Shown: one piece after another, positions 1 through 12,809 of the stretch
Layout of the letters: every line of letters starts with the position of its first letter
How positions within the stretch are numbered: position 1 is the stretch's first letter
From: Cephalopachus bancanus
Taxonomy: Eukaryota; Chordata; Mammalia; Primates; Tarsiidae
Reading direction: 5' to 3'
Length of the DNA stretch: 64,000 nt
Assembly: GCA_027257055.1 (NCBI GenBank)
Contig: JAPVLO010000138.1
Location: 2,170,001 to 2,234,000 of the forward strand
Notes under the pieces: generated by a model
Database searches by the model: none
The model's input: only the letters and a program-made list of their open reading frames with translations
What the model was told of the DNA's origin: nothing
Program-made: the position numbers and the translations under genes

Positions 1-340
1 CACTGGATGGCAGAATTGAGAGGCTATAAACCAGCAAATGTCTCTAAAGCCAGAGGAAAGGCACATGGTCCTCTGTGACATGTGTGTGGAATGTGCACCA
101 GGTACAGCCTGAAGCCCTTTTCTGTGTTACCATGGTTGGGTGACTGTCTGGTAGGATTGATGTGACTCTTACGGGGGGGGGGCTTTGGATGGCCAAAAGC
201 CTGAAGAAGGGATTGTCCGGGGAGCAGGATTGTCTGTTTGAGGACAGTGTCTCCCACCTAGAGGCACTGCAATCAGAGCTTCCCAGCAAGACACGTGCCT
301 GAGAACCCAAGGGTGCATCCAGCAAGGAGCAGCAGCATTA
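1..340. other. Intergenic DNA, no gene recognised
   Basis: I find no gene or clear repeat here. The only compositional oddity is a run of ten G residues at 173-182. Short open frames on the minus strand have no recognisable domain and no splice context, so I treat them as chance. Confidence 0.6.
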
Positions 341-355
341 GAAAAGACCTCATTC

Positions 356-968
356 CTTCTTTATGGCTGTGTAATATTCCATTGTGTATATGTTCCACAT
401 TTTTTTTTTTTAAATCCAGTCCAGTTTTGATGGGCAGCATGGTTGGTGCCATGTTTTTGCTCTTGTGAAAAGCGCTGCAACAAACATGCGTGTGCGGGAA
501 TCTTTTTTGTAGAATAATTTGAGTTACTCCGGGTATGTTCCCAGTAGGGGGTTGCTGGGTCATATGGAAGGTCAATGTCTCGTTCTTTTAGAAAGCACCA
601 CACTGTTTTCCAAAGAGGCTGCACTAGTTTGCATTCCCACCAGCAGTGTAGAAGAGCGGCAACTTGGGTGGATTTAGAGTCGATCATACTCATTGATCTA
701 TCACAGAAACAAAGAACAGTGTGCCACATGTTCTCACTCATAAGTGGACCCTGGACATTTACGTAACACTATAAGAAAGGGATTGGCATTAGCAGGATAC
801 TGCTGCAGGGGAGTGGCCGCAACATTAATAAGGGTTCCTGATCTCAAACCAGGCAAAGCGGGGACCAAAGGGAGGCCCAAACTTTATACCTGTACGATGA
901 CCACTTGTCTACCTAACCCTGAATTGTACTCCACATCTTCAAAATAAAATAAAGCGATTTTTTAAAAC
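356..968 (+). mobile_element. 5'-truncated L1 with internal inversion (twin priming)
   Basis: The left part (356 to about 655) reads as the C-terminal end of L1 ORF2 on the minus strand. The right part (about 656-968) reads as the L1 3' end on the plus strand and finishes in an interrupted A-rich tail (AAAATAAAATAAAG). A perfect 15-bp target-site duplication, GAAAAGACCTCATTC, brackets the whole unit at 341-355 and 969-983. Inverted 5' segment, forward 3' segment and a single duplication are the hallmark of twin-primed L1 insertion. About 25 nt of L1 sequence is missing at the inversion junction. The element cannot encode a protein. Confidence 0.9.
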
Positions 969-983
969 GAAAAGACCTCATTC

Positions 984-3229
984 TGAGAGCACCATCGCAG
1001 AGCACACCTGTGCCCGGCAGCAAGCCCTTTCCCCTGTCTGATGTCTTCCTGCTCAGTCGTCAACCCCAAGGCAAGCCAGCCTCGGGATGGAGAGTGAGAT
1101 GGGGTGTGGGGCAGCGAGTTGAGCCTTGCCCTGGGTAAACTCTCCTTCTACCTGATAAAGAATCTGGAATTAGAATCGCAGAAAGCAAAAACGGAAAGTG
1201 AAAGCAAGTTTGGGGATCAGGAAAAGATGCTACAAGTTTTTATTGCAAGGCAAATTTTCTTTCCCAAGAACCGACTAGAAAGTTTTCTGAGAAAGTATTT
1301 ATATACAATATTCTAAAATTTATGAAGATTTGATGACATACATTTTCAGCATTTGGTTCTTCCTTGAATCATAAAGTTAAGGTCTCCTCTTAGCTATAGA
1401 TACTCCATGCATTTGATCAGATCCTATAAAGTGCCCTAGTGCTTTTCTCAGAGAGGGAAAGTCAACATCAAACCCTCTGAGAAGTTTCCACAATGATAAC
1501 GAAGTGTGTTTAGAACACAATGAACTCTGGTTCAAGGAATTTAAAAACCTGGGGAAATATTCTGTGGTAACCCCTCTGGCAACATTTTAATTATAATGCA
1601 GTTCCCCTCCCCAGGCAATGAGTCCAATCTATTATAATATGAGCAACAATCTATTTATTGCAACACATTAAGAAGTCCAAATATCTGGAACAAGTCATAT
1701 CTCATTTGCTATTGCTGATTAAAACAAATAATAGAGTAAGATGGCTTTTTGTGTGTTTTTTTTTAAATCACCACTGTACTTATGTGCAAGATTGTTTTTG
1801 GAATAGAGCTAACACTTTAATAATACTTGAAGAGATATAATTTTCTAATGGTATTCGTCATGTGAAACCTAGTTTGAAAACAGTTCCTTTGAGTATTTCT
1901 GTAATAGTGATTTTGAAACTATCACTTATCAGGACTTCCGTGTATTTTATTGAAATTTCTACATACATCATCACAGAATGCCAAAATATGACTTCTTCTG
2001 TTATAGAAAAGTAAAATCTCCTCTGTTTGCCATTTTAGATCATTTTGTAGTTATTGGCATGAATTACTTCTAGTTCTTAGGATTTGTCTGTTAATTATGA
2101 AAATGGGACCAAAAGAGAGCATAGAGCATGCTAACCAGATGCTCAGGTGAGTGACAGACAATGGGTAAACTGAGGCTAATGGCTCTTTGGGCCACTCACT
2201 CTATGCCCAGTGTGAGGACAGACAATGTTTTCTCCTCTCTCACTCACATCAGAGTTGCCAGCTCTTCTTTTGTGAGTTTAAAGAAGATTTCTTGTACTCC
2301 TGATGGAATACCATTAGTTCCACTTTTCATACAAAGCGAGTCTTGAAAAGACAGATTATCTATGCATAGAGGAAATGATTTTCCCTGAAGGGCATTTTCT
2401 CTTTCTTTATCCAGTGTTTTTTTTAAGTGTCTCAAGTGATGAGGCTGGTTGTTCAACCAAGTTCAGGAACACACTTTAATTCAACCCATTATCTATCATC
2501 ATGAACACAAACCTGCTGTTTTTCCCTGCTGATAATCTATCATCTAACAAGAGTGAGGACGACTTCAAACCACAGGAGCAAAGAGCAGCCGTGGACCTGG
2601 CTTACAAGGAGATTTATACGCCGAACTCCACACAGAGAAATATATTCAGTTCAACATTTCTTTGGCAAGTTATATATAATATTATTCCCCCTTATCCTTT
2701 TGGAAACTTAGCTACAATAGAGAAGTAACCAGATGCAAAGGAAAAGTAGGAGTGCATATATCTAAAATTTTATCTAGTCTCTCAAAATTAATTTCTAGAA
2801 TATTTTTTAATGGGAGACAAATCATAATTTTCTGCACATAAATAGAAACCAGAAGGGATGTCCTACTGAAGGACTCTCTCTCCTAAATGTCCTTATTCTT
2901 CCTTCATTATGCTATCTGTTTTCCCAGGATAGCAACATTAATTTGACATGGCTGAATTATGCTACCTGCTGTTCCCTGTACAGCATGTTCAGTGCCTCAG
3001 GGTGGGTTTCCCGCTTTGGGGATAGGGGCCAGAAAGATATTTCTAACTCTCCTGTAATAGGAGAAGCAATTAAGCTACAAGTTGCTTAGCTGTAAGCAGT
3101 TAACCTCCCAAACCTAATAAATTATTTGATTATATGGAATGCTTAGAACTTTGACCCCTTTTAGTAAATATGCAAGAAATTGCAACACTTGTATTTGTTT
3201 TTGTTTTTGTCACTTAGCTATTTTAACAT
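984..3229. other. Intergenic DNA, mostly unassigned
   Basis: AT-rich single-copy-looking sequence. Weak MIR-like resemblance is possible around 2150-2200 but too faint to call. No splice-flanked coding segment, RNA gene or young repeat is visible. Confidence 0.5.
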
Positions 3230-3680
3230 TCCCCCACTTATTCCATGCTTTAGAATGTACAAAAGGCTGTTAACAGGACGGATGCATGTAGTCTCTCGCT
3301 GCCAAATCAGATGACGCTATTGTCTTTGCTGCAACTACTTTCACTGTTTCGGTTGAAAATTGCAACCCTTTATTTCTGCATGTGAGAAAAAGCAGCATTT
3401 TTTGCTTCCATCCCCTCTACTCAATTGAAAACAACAAAAAAGGCATAAAACATGGACCTTAATGAACCCAAAATGGTCTGTAATTAATTTTGAATTCACT
3501 ACGAGTTGCAAAAATTAGCTGGCACTGCAAATTGCATTGACCATGATCAGGCCCTTGATAACAAGGCCTATTGTGTGAAATGTGCCGAGTCAGCAGAAAC
3601 ACAAATGAAAACCTTTCGGCTTTAAACCACTTCTATCAGTATGCAAATGGAACAAAGCAAATGAAATCTGAACTTAAAAA
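3230..3680. promoter_or_regulatory. Candidate conserved noncoding element (tentative)
   Basis: A block of about 450 bp free of recognisable repeats and dense in transcription-factor-like motifs. These include a homeodomain-type TAATTAATT at 3481-3489, a MARE/AP-1-like TGCCGAGTCAGCA at 3583-3595 and a POU octamer ATGCAAAT at 3641-3648. Motif clustering with no repeats is typical of distal enhancers, but any AT-rich DNA carries such motifs by chance. The call is inference only. It depends on cross-species conservation, which I cannot measure. Confidence 0.2.
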
Positions 3681-6600
3681 AAAAATTTAAACAACTATGT
3701 CTCACACAAGTTCAATTAATAAATCACTTCAAAGTACACATTGTATTTTTGCATTCATTTTTGTAAGGTCAACCTATCAGAGTTATGAGGAGGCGAACTT
3801 CTGCTTTTTATTTCTAGAACCTCAATAATAATATGCCAGGCCATCTTAGTAGGCCATCTAAACTGCTCGTGATAGATAAGCACAGAAGTAGACTCTATCT
3901 TTATTGCAAAAATTAATTTGAAAATATGCAAAATCAAATAAATTTGCATTATTATGTATTTGAACACAAAGAAAAGGAATATTTTGTATCATTGTTTTAC
4001 AGCTGAACATTTCTCTAATCCTGTTTATACCCTAGGTATTCCTAAAATAACTTGTCTTTTAAAGAAGTACTCTGACATCCAAATCACACATTTATTTTTA
4101 TTATAATTATCCTGATATATTATGTAGTATTTGCCACTTACATATGTAGCATAATACAGACTTGTAGTAGTAGCTTCATACGTGTGTTTGTTGTTATTTA
4201 CTTGCCCTTAAAGCAATACAACTCTGAGTTATGATTTTTGAAATAGTCCAACGGTACAAACAGAATGCTGATGGCCATCCTTAAGCATCATGCTCCCTGG
4301 GTTTAAATTCAGTCCCAACATTTGCAGCTGGAGGAAATTGCTAAATCTACTCAACACTTAATTTTTAATAGAGCTAAGTGCCTATCTTATAGGGATAATA
4401 ATTACAGGACAATCTATAAGACTGAGTCCAAGAATACAGAAAAGATACGGTTCTTCTCCTTCCATAAGTCTTCAGTTGATAACCAGTTTCCCCCAAATTC
4501 CTGTCATCGCCTTCTCTAGGCCTCGAGAAAGCTCTGTAACTTGTGGCCAGTCTTTTTTGTTTTTTCATCAGCGCTAGTCATTATTTGCAGTTTCTACTCC
4601 TCTCACTCATGAGAGAACAACTTTCCCTCATCGAAATGCTCATTCTTGAATACCTTTTCAATGAAAAATGTATGCCACACTTTCTCCTAGCCTTTGAAGA
4701 AATCTCATTCCGAAGTCTTTAATGACTTTCCCATCAAAAGAAGACAGATGCTTCCCCCAAAACTCCAGATGCTGTTACAAAGTCTGACACCACACACAGC
4801 TAATCTTATATACATGAAAGGTTCATTTTTTCCTCTCCTTTCTTTTTTTCTATAGCACATTGTTCTGCTTATGAATGTTATACATACAGTCAATTATCCA
4901 AGCTAATGGAGGCGAGCTGTGGGAGAGATAATTAAGAACAGTAGATAATCTACCCTGCTATTAGTGCAGGTGTCAGCAAAGAGTCTGGCCTGAGACATCG
5001 TTGCAGGGGGTGTGAGATGGGGGGAAAGAAGACTTGCAGTTCCAAGACAGTTGTAGAGTGGCAGGAAAAAGCCACGAAGAGGGGGGAGGGAAGCATGCCT
5101 GATGAGGAACAACATGTGAAGAAAGATGATCACTCATTAGCATAAATGTTGTGGATAATCTGAAATGTACTGCCATATTTAAAGAACTGGTTGGTATATG
5201 ATACTAATCACCTTAAAGTCATATGTTTGATTTACACCATGAATAGTTTCCCTATACCCCAGTGGTTCTAGTTTAAGGTAATAGACCTTGCCATTAGTCT
5301 CGGAAGTCAATTTTACAAATGTGCCCTTGTGATCAGTCAAGAGAGTGGCATGACCCATACTGGGTTGAATATGTTGAAATGCCCAATATATTCCCCATTA
5401 CACCTTGAACGCGTATGTCCTTCAACATACGTATGCTGTTAATTCTGTGCATAAAAGTCAAGGAGTACACCCTAACATCATGACCAATTGGTATTTAATC
5501 AGTTTCTTTTCCAGCATCGTTTCAATCAAGTGGTCTGTCTAAACGTGCAAGAATGCATGCACCTCTCCTTACTAATTCAGTAACCATGAAGTAAAGCCCT
5601 ATGACACCGACCCTAATAAAGCTCACAAAATGGTGAGATTGTGTATATGAAAGGAGCCAATGGACTCTTTCTAGGTTATAAAGACATTGTAAGCATTTCG
5701 GTATTCCACACATGGAATAAAATCAAAATCATTAGCCCACGAAAACAAAGAAATATTAAAGTATACAAGGGAAAATGGCAAGAGTAGTTCGGAAGTGCCT
5801 TCTTAGAGGCCTAAAAATGATAATGCAAAATTTTTGGCAATCTAGGAGAGCCCATTATTTTTGCTAGCAGTCATTTCAAGGCAGGAAAACAGTAGCAGAT
5901 ACAGACCTTTCCATTAATAACCATCCTTCTCCATAGCTTTGTGCTGTGGTCCCCTTTGGGCAGTAAGACTCCAGGGTCTCAACTAGTGTATTTTTCAATT
6001 ACTGATATTGCCCTGCCCTGATAGATAGGAAGCGATAAAACAACAAAGAAGAAATCATTTTTCATAATTCTTCAGAGTCCAATCTAGCCTGAAACCCTCA
6101 TCTCCTGCCGTCCTTTTAGGCTGTAGAGGCTGAGTTTTGGAGGTTTCCATGGCCTCAGAGTGGAATCACATCACATATTTTTCAGGAGATTAGCCTCTGG
6201 AGTATTTCTTTTTTACTTACAAAGTCTAGTAAGGCAGTGTATGGCCTATAAGCATTCTCACTAAGGGAATATAAATATCAAACAAAATAATATTAAAACA
6301 ACCTTGCTTTCCAATATTTCAAACAACACTGCTTTCTTTTAATAAGCAGCACAATATTTTTTTTCTCAACTGGTTGAAGAAATCTGGGATGTTTAGATTA
6401 GGAATTCAGTACTTAAAATCCCAGTTGATTTATATACCCAGAACTATGAACATCATGAAATGCTTTTGCATAAAAAGAGAGTTGAATGACCAAGGAAACT
6501 AAATTATAATTTGGCATAAAATAACTTCCTCCTTCAAAGAAGAGGATCAATAATATATTGAATTATTAAAAATTAATGTAAACAGTCAATTGTAATTGGT

Positions 6601-7894
6601 TTCACTTTTGAGGTCAATAGATATTAACTTTCATTTTTATAAAGTATTTCCATGTTAATGACTCCAAGATCTATTGTTTCCAAGATTTTCCCTAGGCACA
6701 CGAAGCTAAGGTTGAAAGCAGTTAAGGGTGCTTAAATTCCTTTACAAGCCTATTATAAGCCAATATTCAATCAAAACGATTATTGCTAGCCATTAAAAAA
6801 TCCACTAAGTATCAAGGGTAATAACTCTTGCATGTTATTACTGGAATTCCTACAAAGAGAAAGGCTTTTGTGTTGCTGTTTGCAAAGATTGCCTAATTTA
6901 TTTGACATCTTGGGGGAAAAAAATTCTGCTGTTCAACCAGGGAAAAAAAAAAAGAGTAGTTTTGTCCCCATTATCTCTGAACAAGAAATGTCAGGAAGCT
7001 TCAGGCTAGAATTAACATGAGATAGGCTATTACAGTTGTAAGAGCATTTAGCAGCCTTCCCTACTGACTTCAGGGTGATAATATATACAGCAGTGGTGTA
7101 ATCTGTCTCCTCCACTCCTTGCTCTCTGTCTTACTCTTCTCTGCTTTACTAACATACATGCCTTACTGTAAATCATGATAAGAAGCGAGCAGCAATATTT
7201 TTCTACTAAAGTGGCATCATTAGGTTGAAGTCTTACCTTCGGCAAAGTCATATAAAGACTCACTGTTTGTACGTAACCATTTTTTAAAAGGCATATGCAA
7301 CATTCAAGGATAAGACTATTCCATGACTTATGCTCAAGAGAGTATATCTACCTAATATTCATCCCATTAGAAAAGGTGTTTTCACTTATTGTTAATTTTC
7401 ACAGCTAGGGAATGCAAATATCATTTAGCGCATGGTATTATGGTTTGTGAAATGAAAAGCAGCAGTGTTAATAACAGGTGAAAAATCTTGCCCTCTTATT
7501 ATCCTGTGATTCAGAATATCTGTAATTATTGTGGTATATAATAATATCTACCTGGTACTGAGTAGAGTCCAAAGCACATTTAAGCCAAGACAGTTTCTTC
7601 CTTGAAATTTCCAAGACAGCATGCACCAGAAGTGATGTTTGAGTATTTTTCGTTTCTGAATTTCTCCAGGTGTTTTGAGTTTAATTTTTCTTAAATGGAT
7701 GTTAATCCTCATTGAAATTGAAAAGGCAAAGCAAAACAAACAATAGCACATGCATGTCATTCAACAGTTTTTAAAGCTTTGGCATCTCAAAATCCAACAA
7801 AAATTACTAGGTTGTAAAAATATAAGATAAAATATGTTTTTCTCTCTGGAAATTACTTGTTAGGTCAGATTTTTTTTTCAACTATGGCTCTGTT
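3681..7894. other. Intergenic DNA, no gene recognised
   Basis: Long AT-rich stretch. A degraded MIR-like fragment may lie near 4265-4420, but the rest resembles nothing I can name. No long open frame, CpG cluster or splice-bounded coding segment is present. Confidence 0.5.
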
Positions 7895-8092
7895 GACTTG
7901 AGGGCTGTATAACTCTATCGTGAGGGGCTGTTCTGTGAATTGTAGCATGTTCATGGCATCCCTGACTTCCGTCCATTAGATTTCATTAGCTCCCCACCTC
8001 ACTCCACCCCACATGCACATCATGAGCTGTGATCATCAAAAATGTCCCCTGAGGAACAAAAGCACCCTCACTGAGAACTGCTGCTCTAAGTG
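7895..8092 (-). mobile_element. MER20-like hAT DNA transposon
   Basis: Read on the minus strand it starts with a form of the MER20 terminal inverted repeat (a degraded TTGAGAACCACTG-like end near 8075-8092). It continues through the MER20 block about short-chain G/C runs and AAATGTC, then the part resembling ...GGATGCT...CATTGTAG...CAGCCCC. The copy is diverged and non-coding. MER20 is an ancient placental Charlie-type MITE. Confidence 0.6.
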
Positions 8093-8332
8093 AAAGAACT
8101 AATCTAAATTGGACAATATTATGATTACATTATTAAAAATGGAAAAAGAAACTATCACCACATTCTCAGTTGTAAGATTTGATTTGTTTTGAAAAAGTAA
8201 CATGTATACCAGCTGTGGCAAAACAGAGCTGGTTTCATACACTTCCTGTATACATTCTGGGAAATTGAAATGTTAGGACAAATATGTTAAAAACGTATGG
8301 TCTAAGCATCATAAAAGTTTTGAAATACCATT

Positions 8333-8748
8333 GTCTTATTATCCTTGGGCTGCTATAACAAAATAATGTAGACTGGGTGGCTTCAACAACAGAAATATTT
8401 TCTCATAGTTGTAAAGACCGGAGGTCTGAGATCCAGGAACCAACATAGTTGGGGTCTGGTGAGTACTGTTTTTTTCCTGACTTGCTGACACCCTTCTTTT
8501 TGTGTGTTTACTGACCCTTTCTTTGTAAGCTGGGGATGGGGGTGGGGAGAGAGAGAGAAGGAGAGAACACACATGCAGCCTCTCCAGTGTCTCTTCTCAA
8601 TCCATTATGAGGGCCACACCCTAATAACCTCATCTAACTCTAATTATCACCCAAAGGCCCAATTCCAAACCCGATCACATTGGGAGTTAGGGCTTTAACG
8701 TGTGAATCTGGGGACGGGGGACACAAACATTCAGTTCACAATAACCAT
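8333..8748 (-). mobile_element. MaLR-like solitary LTR
   Basis: The left end (GGGCTGCTATAACAAAAT) and the right end (GGGGACACAAACATTCAGTTCACAATA) match, in reverse orientation, the termini of the widespread ERVL-MaLR type LTRs recalled from the MST/MLT1 group. A GAGAGAGAG-rich stretch sits in the middle (about 8545-8570). No internal retroviral genes adjoin it. The subfamily is uncertain. Confidence 0.55.
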
Positions 8749-11260
8749 TAAACTTCTAGCTTAGAAACTGCATTTTGGTTGAGACAAGAAGTGAAAATAT
8801 CTGTTCCTATTTTTCTGGAAGAATAACGGGAATAATCATCAATTACTTTTTGACATACCATATATTCTCATTGTGTTTTTAACTTAGGCGTTATGAATAT
8901 GCGACATTTTTATTTATTAATTTTGAATTATGCTGTTCTTGAACTTACCATCAGTTTGTGTTTTATTGAAATGCATACATAATAAAGAGAAAAATTAAGA
9001 AGGTATCACATCATTTACTCAAAAGTATATAGGATCCAAAAACTATATAGTGTACTTTTTTGCTATTTACTACCACATGAATCAATGGTATTAAAAATCT
9101 GGATGTGGTTGCTTTGAGATGTGGAGAAAGAATCATGACTTGGAGGTGTTAAGAGGGTGGATATGAGGTGTCCTTTGGAGTGACAAGAGCCAGAGTGATT
9201 TTGAGGGGTTATTTTATAACCAAAGATGAAAACACTTTGTGATTCATCAAGTTGTACAATTAGGATTTGTACACTTTTCTTCATCTATTTTATACCATAG
9301 CAAAATGTCTAAAAACATGTTTTGCATTACATAGAATTGATAATGAGTCACACATTTACTGCTTTTGCTATAAACCAAGGCAGTCTAAACCCTCAAGCAA
9401 GTCAAAGTCTCAGAAGATTCAGATGTGCAAACCGCTTGCACAATGTGGTGTGATAAGTGGTAAGTGACTTATATGAGCAGAATTCTCTACGAACACAGAC
9501 AAGGAAATAATTAACGGTGCTTGGGGAAATCAGAGGAGATTTTATGATACGTAGCATTTGAACTGGGTCAGGAAGCGTGGGAAGCCTACATATTGCTACA
9601 TATTCCTTGTCATAAAGTTAGTTTAAATATATACATATAAATATAAATTATCTGATTGTATATAGACTTCAGTTCTCAGGTAGTTCTGTATTTCTTGATT
9701 GGGACCACAAAAAAAAAAAGTGAACCAGATGCAACTAGTTAAAAACTCCTTCTTTATTACTCAGAGCTCTATCTGAAATAGTAATGTAAGGCCTGGATAT
9801 GTGTTTAACCCCAACTGTGGCTGCCTTTGCCATTGAAATACGTTTTTTTTCCTTTTTAAACTGTATGACAGTTACACACATAGGGCAAGAAGACAGCAGA
9901 AGAGATGAAATAATAAAATATTATGCAAATGCTGAGGAGTACATTATGCAAATTAATATTATGCAAATACTTAAGTGTTTACTAATAGTTATAAAATAAC
10001 TCTTAATAATGAAGAGTTATGAAATCATTTCCTCAAAAATGGTTGCCAATCATCCATGACTGATACAAAAACTAACCCTTGAGGAAAAGAGCAACAGTGA
10101 TGTGCTCGTAGATCCAAGACTTAACCTTGAGGGAAATACAGGCTTCTGGATGCAATATTCACACTAACCAGAACTAAGAGTCAAAGAGAAGCTTCTCTCC
10201 ACCCCATGTACCGGTATAGGGTCTATTTCAGAGAGTGGTAAGAAAAAGGATTAATTTTAGTAAAATAAAAAGTTAGGCTTAGGAATTTCTGGTTTTAGTG
10301 GAATTATATTCCTGAGAATCACCTTCCTCTGTCAAAGCCACTGTTGTATGATATGCTGGAAAAATTATTCCACCAGGAGTAAAATGTCAAACAAGTTAAA
10401 ACCCCACTTACTTTACCGGACATTATTTTAATTTGGGAATTTCTCATTTTTCCTTCTTTCACAAAACTTTTTCGAGATTGAACCTTCGAACTAGTCCACT
10501 CTCTGCAGTGCTTCCAGAAGGCTCTTCTCTGAAATTCCGGCATCCTCCTCACAGCCAACTATTATTTCATACACCTCATTACATTTCTTCTTTGACCTCA
10601 ATGTACCAGTTCAATAATGAGCCCTGCCCTGTTTGCAGCTTTCCGCAGAATTCACCGTAATGGCTTCTTCAACACTTTCCTAAATCCTCTCCCTGTTTTA
10701 TCTTCTTCCTGCACCCTCAAAACCCATTGTTGTCTATGAATCAACAGGAGCACCACCTTCGACTCTTTATGATGAATGTCACACGCACACTGGTAAAAAT
10801 GAACCACAAGACCGTGTCCCTTGCAAGTCACACAAAGTTGTGTTTTCTGCTTTAAACAGCACCAGTAGGACGCTTGCTAACTCAATTAGCTTTGTTCTAC
10901 TCCCTTGAAACACGTGTTTCAAATACTTACTATACTCTTCAAATTCCCAACCATATTCCACACTGTTAGAAAAGATGACCATCGTCAAAAAGTCCCCCAG
11001 TTTCCCACCAGGCTCAGTTACCTACATGCAATACCACATGTCCATGTCTCCTCTTCTCCTTCTCTGTCCTGAGATCAGATTTCTCCAGTTCCCAGAGAGT
11101 AAACTTTTGACCCATGAACTAGAAATTGTATTCTCTTTCCTCCTCTGTGGTCTCACTCCGCTAAATATACTTTTTCTTTTGTATTAGGCTAACTCTGTTT
11201 TACTTACCTAATTAAAATAGGTAAGTCTTCATCTAAAAGCAACTCTGCCAACCTTGTCAA
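8749..11260. other. Intergenic DNA, no gene recognised
   Basis: AT-rich sequence. The pyrimidine-rich part at 10430-11190 has a faint L2-like flavour, but I cannot align it convincingly. No coding segment is supported. Confidence 0.45.
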
Positions 11261-11273
11261 AACAAGAACAACA

Positions 11274-12045
11274 GACATATGAGCAGCCAACAGATACAGG
11301 AAAAAATGCTCAGCCTCACTTGTCGTCAAATAAATGCAAGTTAAAACCACACTGAGATACTACCCAACTTCGGTCAGGAGGTCATCATCAATAACTCAAA
11401 AAACAACAGATGCTGGAGAGGATGTGGGGAAAAGGGAACACTTCTACACTGTTGGGGGAGTGTAAACTAGTGCAGTCTCTGTGGAAAACAGTTTGGTGAT
11501 TCCTAAAAGATCTAAAAATTTGACCTTCCGTATGACCCCACAATCCCCTACTGGGATTATACCTGGAACTCTAGTCACTCTATGAAAAAGATGCCTGTAC
11601 ACACATGCTTATTGCAGCATTATTCACAAGAGCAAAAATGTGGAACCAACTGTGCTGCCCACAGAAAGAGGATTAGATTAAAAATGTGGTACACACACAC
11701 AAACGGATATTATGCAGCCATAAGGAAGGACAAAATTATGAACCTCACAGCAACTTGGATGGACTTAGAGTCTATAATACTGAATGATCTATCACAGAAA
11801 CAAAGAACTGAGTATCGTATATTCTCACTCTTAAGTGAACTTTGAACAACTATCGTAATACCGTAAGAAAAGGACTGGCAGTAGTGGGAAATTGCTAGGA
11901 GTGGGGGGTGGGATTGGCAGTATTGGGAATCTGCAAAGTGGGTGCACATCTCATCAACGAGGGTCCCTGAATAATGAACATTTGTATACCTAACCCTGAA
12001 TTGTACCCCACATCTTTAAAATTAAAAATTAAAAACAAAAACAAA
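11274..12045 (+). mobile_element. 5'-truncated L1, 3' end
   Basis: Sense-oriented end of L1 ORF2 plus 3' UTR, ending in an AAAATTAAAAATTAAAAAC-type tail. The 13-bp direct repeat AACAAGAACAACA at 11261-11273 and 12046-12058 is the target-site duplication. The 3' end shares the block 'GATCTATCACAGAAACAAAG' with the L1 copies at 356, 44366 and 49945, so all belong to one lineage. Stops interrupt the ORF2 remnant. Confidence 0.88.
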
Positions 12046-12254
12046 AACAAGAACAACAAGAAAAACCATACCTCAATGTGAAAACCTGCTTCAGTTACTG
12101 TCTTAACTTTCTTCCCCTTTCTCTACCTGGTCAAATTTCTTGAAATAATACTTTATACTTACTTTTGGTTATATCCTTATTTTCATGTATTCCTTCTAAT
12201 CTGTGCATATAAAATGGTGAAAACCTGGCTTGAGCACTTATAGAACGCTATAGA

Positions 12255-12420
12255 AATCTATGCCTCCTTGGGTAGATTATACAACTTTTCTAAGTCCCAA
12301 TCTCCTGTTCTGTGAAATGTGGATACCTACTTTGCAAAGTTAGTAGAGGAATTAAATAGCATCATATTACAAAATACTGACACAATGTCTGATACAGTGT
12401 AAGTGCTCCCTAGATATTAT
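12255..12420 (-). mobile_element. MIR SINE fragment
   Basis: The order of short blocks (CCTTGGG..., AATCTCCTGTTCTGTGAAATG, TAGTAGAGGAATTAAAT, AAGTGCTCCCTAGATATTA) fits a minus-oriented MIR core and tail. It is diverged and non-coding. Confidence 0.5.
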
Positions 12421-12449
12421 TTATCATTATTCTTACTCTTTCACATTTT

Positions 12450-12749
12450 TTGTTTGTTTGTTTGTTTTTGTTTTTTTGAGTTGGAGTCTCACTCTGTTGC
12501 CCAGACTGGAGTTCAGTGGCTGCTCCCAGTCACCGCAGCCTCGACCTGCTGGGGTCCGGCAATCCTTCCGCCTCAGCCTTCCAAGTAGCCGGAATTACAG
12601 GCATGTGCTACCACGCCTGGGTGATTTTTTGATTGATTGTAGAGATGAGGTCTCGCTGCCCAGGCGGGTCTCGAACCCGCGGTCTCAGGCAATCCACTCA
12701 CTTCAGCCTCCCAAAGGTGCAGGATTATAGGCTGAGCCACCCAGCCCGG
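12450..12749 (-). mobile_element. Young dimeric Alu of the window's lineage-specific type
   Basis: Both monomers are present, starting from an oligo-T tail (complement of the A tail) at about 12450. It is flanked by a perfect 14-bp target-site duplication CTCTTTCACATTTT at 12436-12449 and 12750-12763. The tail is elaborated to (GTTT)n. Confidence 0.9.
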
Positions 12750-12809
12750 CTCTTTCACATTTTATTCTATTTTTTTTTCTGTTGTTCTTTATCCTATTAT
12801 AATCTACTT

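Noticed and set aside
361..741. 126-codon minus-strand frame
   Set aside because: It spans the inversion junction of a twin-primed L1 and has no independent support.
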